From: DASQJL01 sp035689165
GTDB lineage: Bacteria; Eisenbacteria; RBG-16-71-46; SZUA-252
Direction of reading: 5' to 3'
DNA: 6,667 bases
NCBI GenBank assembly: GCA_035689165.1
Contig: DASSLZ010000332.1
Location: 1-6,667, forward strand
The notes below the pieces were generated by a model, which was not told where the DNA came from, made no database searches, and worked only from the letters and a program-made list of their open reading frames with translations. The position numbers and the translations under genes are program-made. Each line of letters opens with the position of its first letter. The first letter of the stretch is position 1. This document shows positions 5,604 to 6,667 of the stretch, piece after piece.

Positions 5604-6667
5604 TCATTTGAGACAGCTTCCGGAGAGGCGATCGACGCTCATCTTGAGGCGGGCGCAGTCGCAGTCTCCCTTTCCCTCGACCGTGAAGGCCGCGGGGCCC
5701 GTGACGTCCCCGCGCAGCGTGCCGCCGGTCAGCGAGTAGCGCAGGACGAGGCTCTGCGCGCCCGAGCGCGGATTCACGTCCACCTGGTCGTCGTCGCTGT
5801 AATCGAGCTCCATCAGCTGGAAGATGATCGGCACTTCGGGCGTCGAGGACGTGACCGCCTTGGTCATCGTCCAGGGCGCATAGGGAGACTTGTCGAAGTC
5901 GAAGTTGTTGTGCTCGTCGATCAGCCCCGACCAGTAGCGCTGCCCGTCGATCGCCGCGCGGCTGTACCAATCCATCTCCCCGCCCCCGAAGCCATCGTCC
6001 CCATTGATGTTGTCGATGCGGTGGACCTGAAGCCGCACGAACTGCATGGTCTCGGGCGCGGGGCTCGGCAGCGTCGGATTGACCGGGCCCTTGTAGGGCA
6101 TGGCGCCCCAGGAGAGAAGAAGCTTCTCCGCTTCCGTCCGGAGCGCGCCCGGCTTGGTCGTCAGGCAGCGCCCGTACATGTAGTTGAGCACCGCGTTCGC
6201 CAGCAGATCGGGCGACGTCGCGGCCGTCCGCGCGCTGAAAGCGCTTCCCAGGCTGGTGGGTCCGCCGTTGCCGTTCCAGTGACCGCCGTAGAACGAGATC
6301 TTCCGGGCGTAGTCCCAGTCGCGGCTGGGGTCGAACGTACTCCGCGAGAACGCCTGCATCCGGCCCCAGACCGCCGGATCGGCCACGAAGTCCTTGAAGA
6401 GACGGACCCACTGCCGGCTCGCGAACCAGGCGCAGATGTAGGCGTCCGAATGATGCGGACGTCCCTCCCAGTCCTTGTTCAGGGCGTCGGCGTTGCTGTC
6501 CCAATCGCCGTGCGTCCGCTTGGGAACGCCCCGCTCGCGCCTGGTGTACACGTCCATCGCTTCACGGTCGGCGCGATCCACCGAGAGCCAGGTGGGGTGG
6601 TCGCCATACTTGGCCAGGGCGCCCTTGCCGAGAGGCGGGCCGGTCGTCCCTCCTTCCACCCAGTTGC
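5604..6667 (-). CDS. C-terminal part of a probably secreted protein with a C2-like acidic domain; 5' end beyond the window
   Basis: The minus strand is open from the right edge to a TGA at 5604-5606, giving about 354 codons. A GTG at 6659 could be read as a start, but no ribosome site precedes it, the residues before it (NWVEGGTTG) read on smoothly, and no signal peptide follows, so I treat the gene as continuing past the edge. Residues below are numbered from that GTG. Residues 1-200 are Trp-, Tyr- and Asp-rich, without a motif I recognise (for example HSDAYICAWF at 70-79, WDYARKISFYGGHW at 115-128). Residues 205-330 resemble a C2-like beta-sandwich: a strand FVRLQVHRID (207-216), MDWYSRAAIDG (229-239), VPIIFQLMELDYSDDDQVDV (276-295) and NP (296-297). 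Asp286, 289, 290, 291 and 294 could bind calcium. The last 25 residues carry CDC (333-335) and Cys349. Without the N-terminus, any enzymatic role is unknown. It is convergent with the phosphatase gene. Confidence 0.75.
   Translation of the reverse strand, partial: NWVEGGTTGPPLGKGALAKYGDHPTWLSVDRADREAMDVYTRRERGVPKRTHGDWDSNADALNKDWEGRPHHSDAYICAWFASRQWVRLFKDFVADPAVWGRMQAFSRSTFDPSRDWDYARKISFYGGHWNGNGGPTSLGSAFSARTAATSPDLLANAVLNYMYGRCLTTKPGALRTEAEKLLLSWGAMPYKGPVNPTLPSPAPETMQFVRLQVHRIDNINGDDGFGGGEMDWYSRAAIDGQRYWSGLIDEHNNFDFDKSPYAPWTMTKAVTSSTPEVPIIFQLMELDYSDDDQVDVNPRSGAQSLVLRYSLTGGTLRGDVTGPAAFTVEGKGDCDCARLKMSVDRLSGSCLK

Noticed and set aside
1..6667. A shared defence, secretion or biosynthetic system linking the genes.
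   Set aside because: The genes are divergent or convergent at nearly every junction, have unrelated functions and lack hallmark components of any known system; only a general envelope theme is supported.

Overview
The window is GC-rich (by eye about two thirds G+C), densely packed bacterial DNA. There is no RNA gene, mobile element or CRISPR array that I can see. The best hint about the host is the second gene: a secreted beta-propeller protein that ends in a FlgD-type Ig-like domain with the 'SGVYFARL ... KKFTLLR' ending. This tail is typical of secreted proteins in Candidatus Eisenbacteria and related FCB-type lineages known mostly from metagenomes. That placement is an inference from one tail plus GC content, held at about 50-60%.

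Layout, left to right. (1) 1-201, minus strand: the start of a small membrane-anchored or secreted protein that runs off the left edge. (2) 202-250: a 49-bp divergent interval with a perfect 8-bp inverted repeat whose arms sit just before each start codon. (3) 251-802, plus: a multi-pass isoprenylcysteine carboxyl methyltransferase (ICMT)-like membrane methyltransferase with an atypical C-terminus. (4) 902-2323, plus: a secreted kelch-like beta-propeller protein with the C-terminal FlgD-like domain. (5) 2357-3907, minus: a family 39 membrane glycosyltransferase of the ArnT/PMT type, convergent with the propeller gene and starting at a GTG. (6) 3983-5593, plus: an exported, probably lipid-anchored purple-acid-phosphatase-type metallophosphoesterase, divergent from the glycosyltransferase and separated from it by 75 bp with a good promoter/ribosome-site candidate. 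(7) 5582-5602: a GC-rich hairpin with the phosphatase stop codon as its loop. (8) 5604-6667, minus: the C-terminal part of a large, probably secreted protein with a C2-like acidic calcium-binding-type domain; its start lies beyond the right edge.

All six genes look exported or membrane-embedded, so the region concerns the cell envelope and surface. However, strand changes at nearly every junction mean they are mostly single transcription units, and I see no evidence that they form one pathway. I found no convincing undescribed system. The observations most worth a second look are the mirrored repeat at 208-242, the variant first metal motif and large insert in the phosphatase, the anomalous end of the methyltransferase gene, and the C2-like protein at the right edge. 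No gap between genes exceeds 100 bp.
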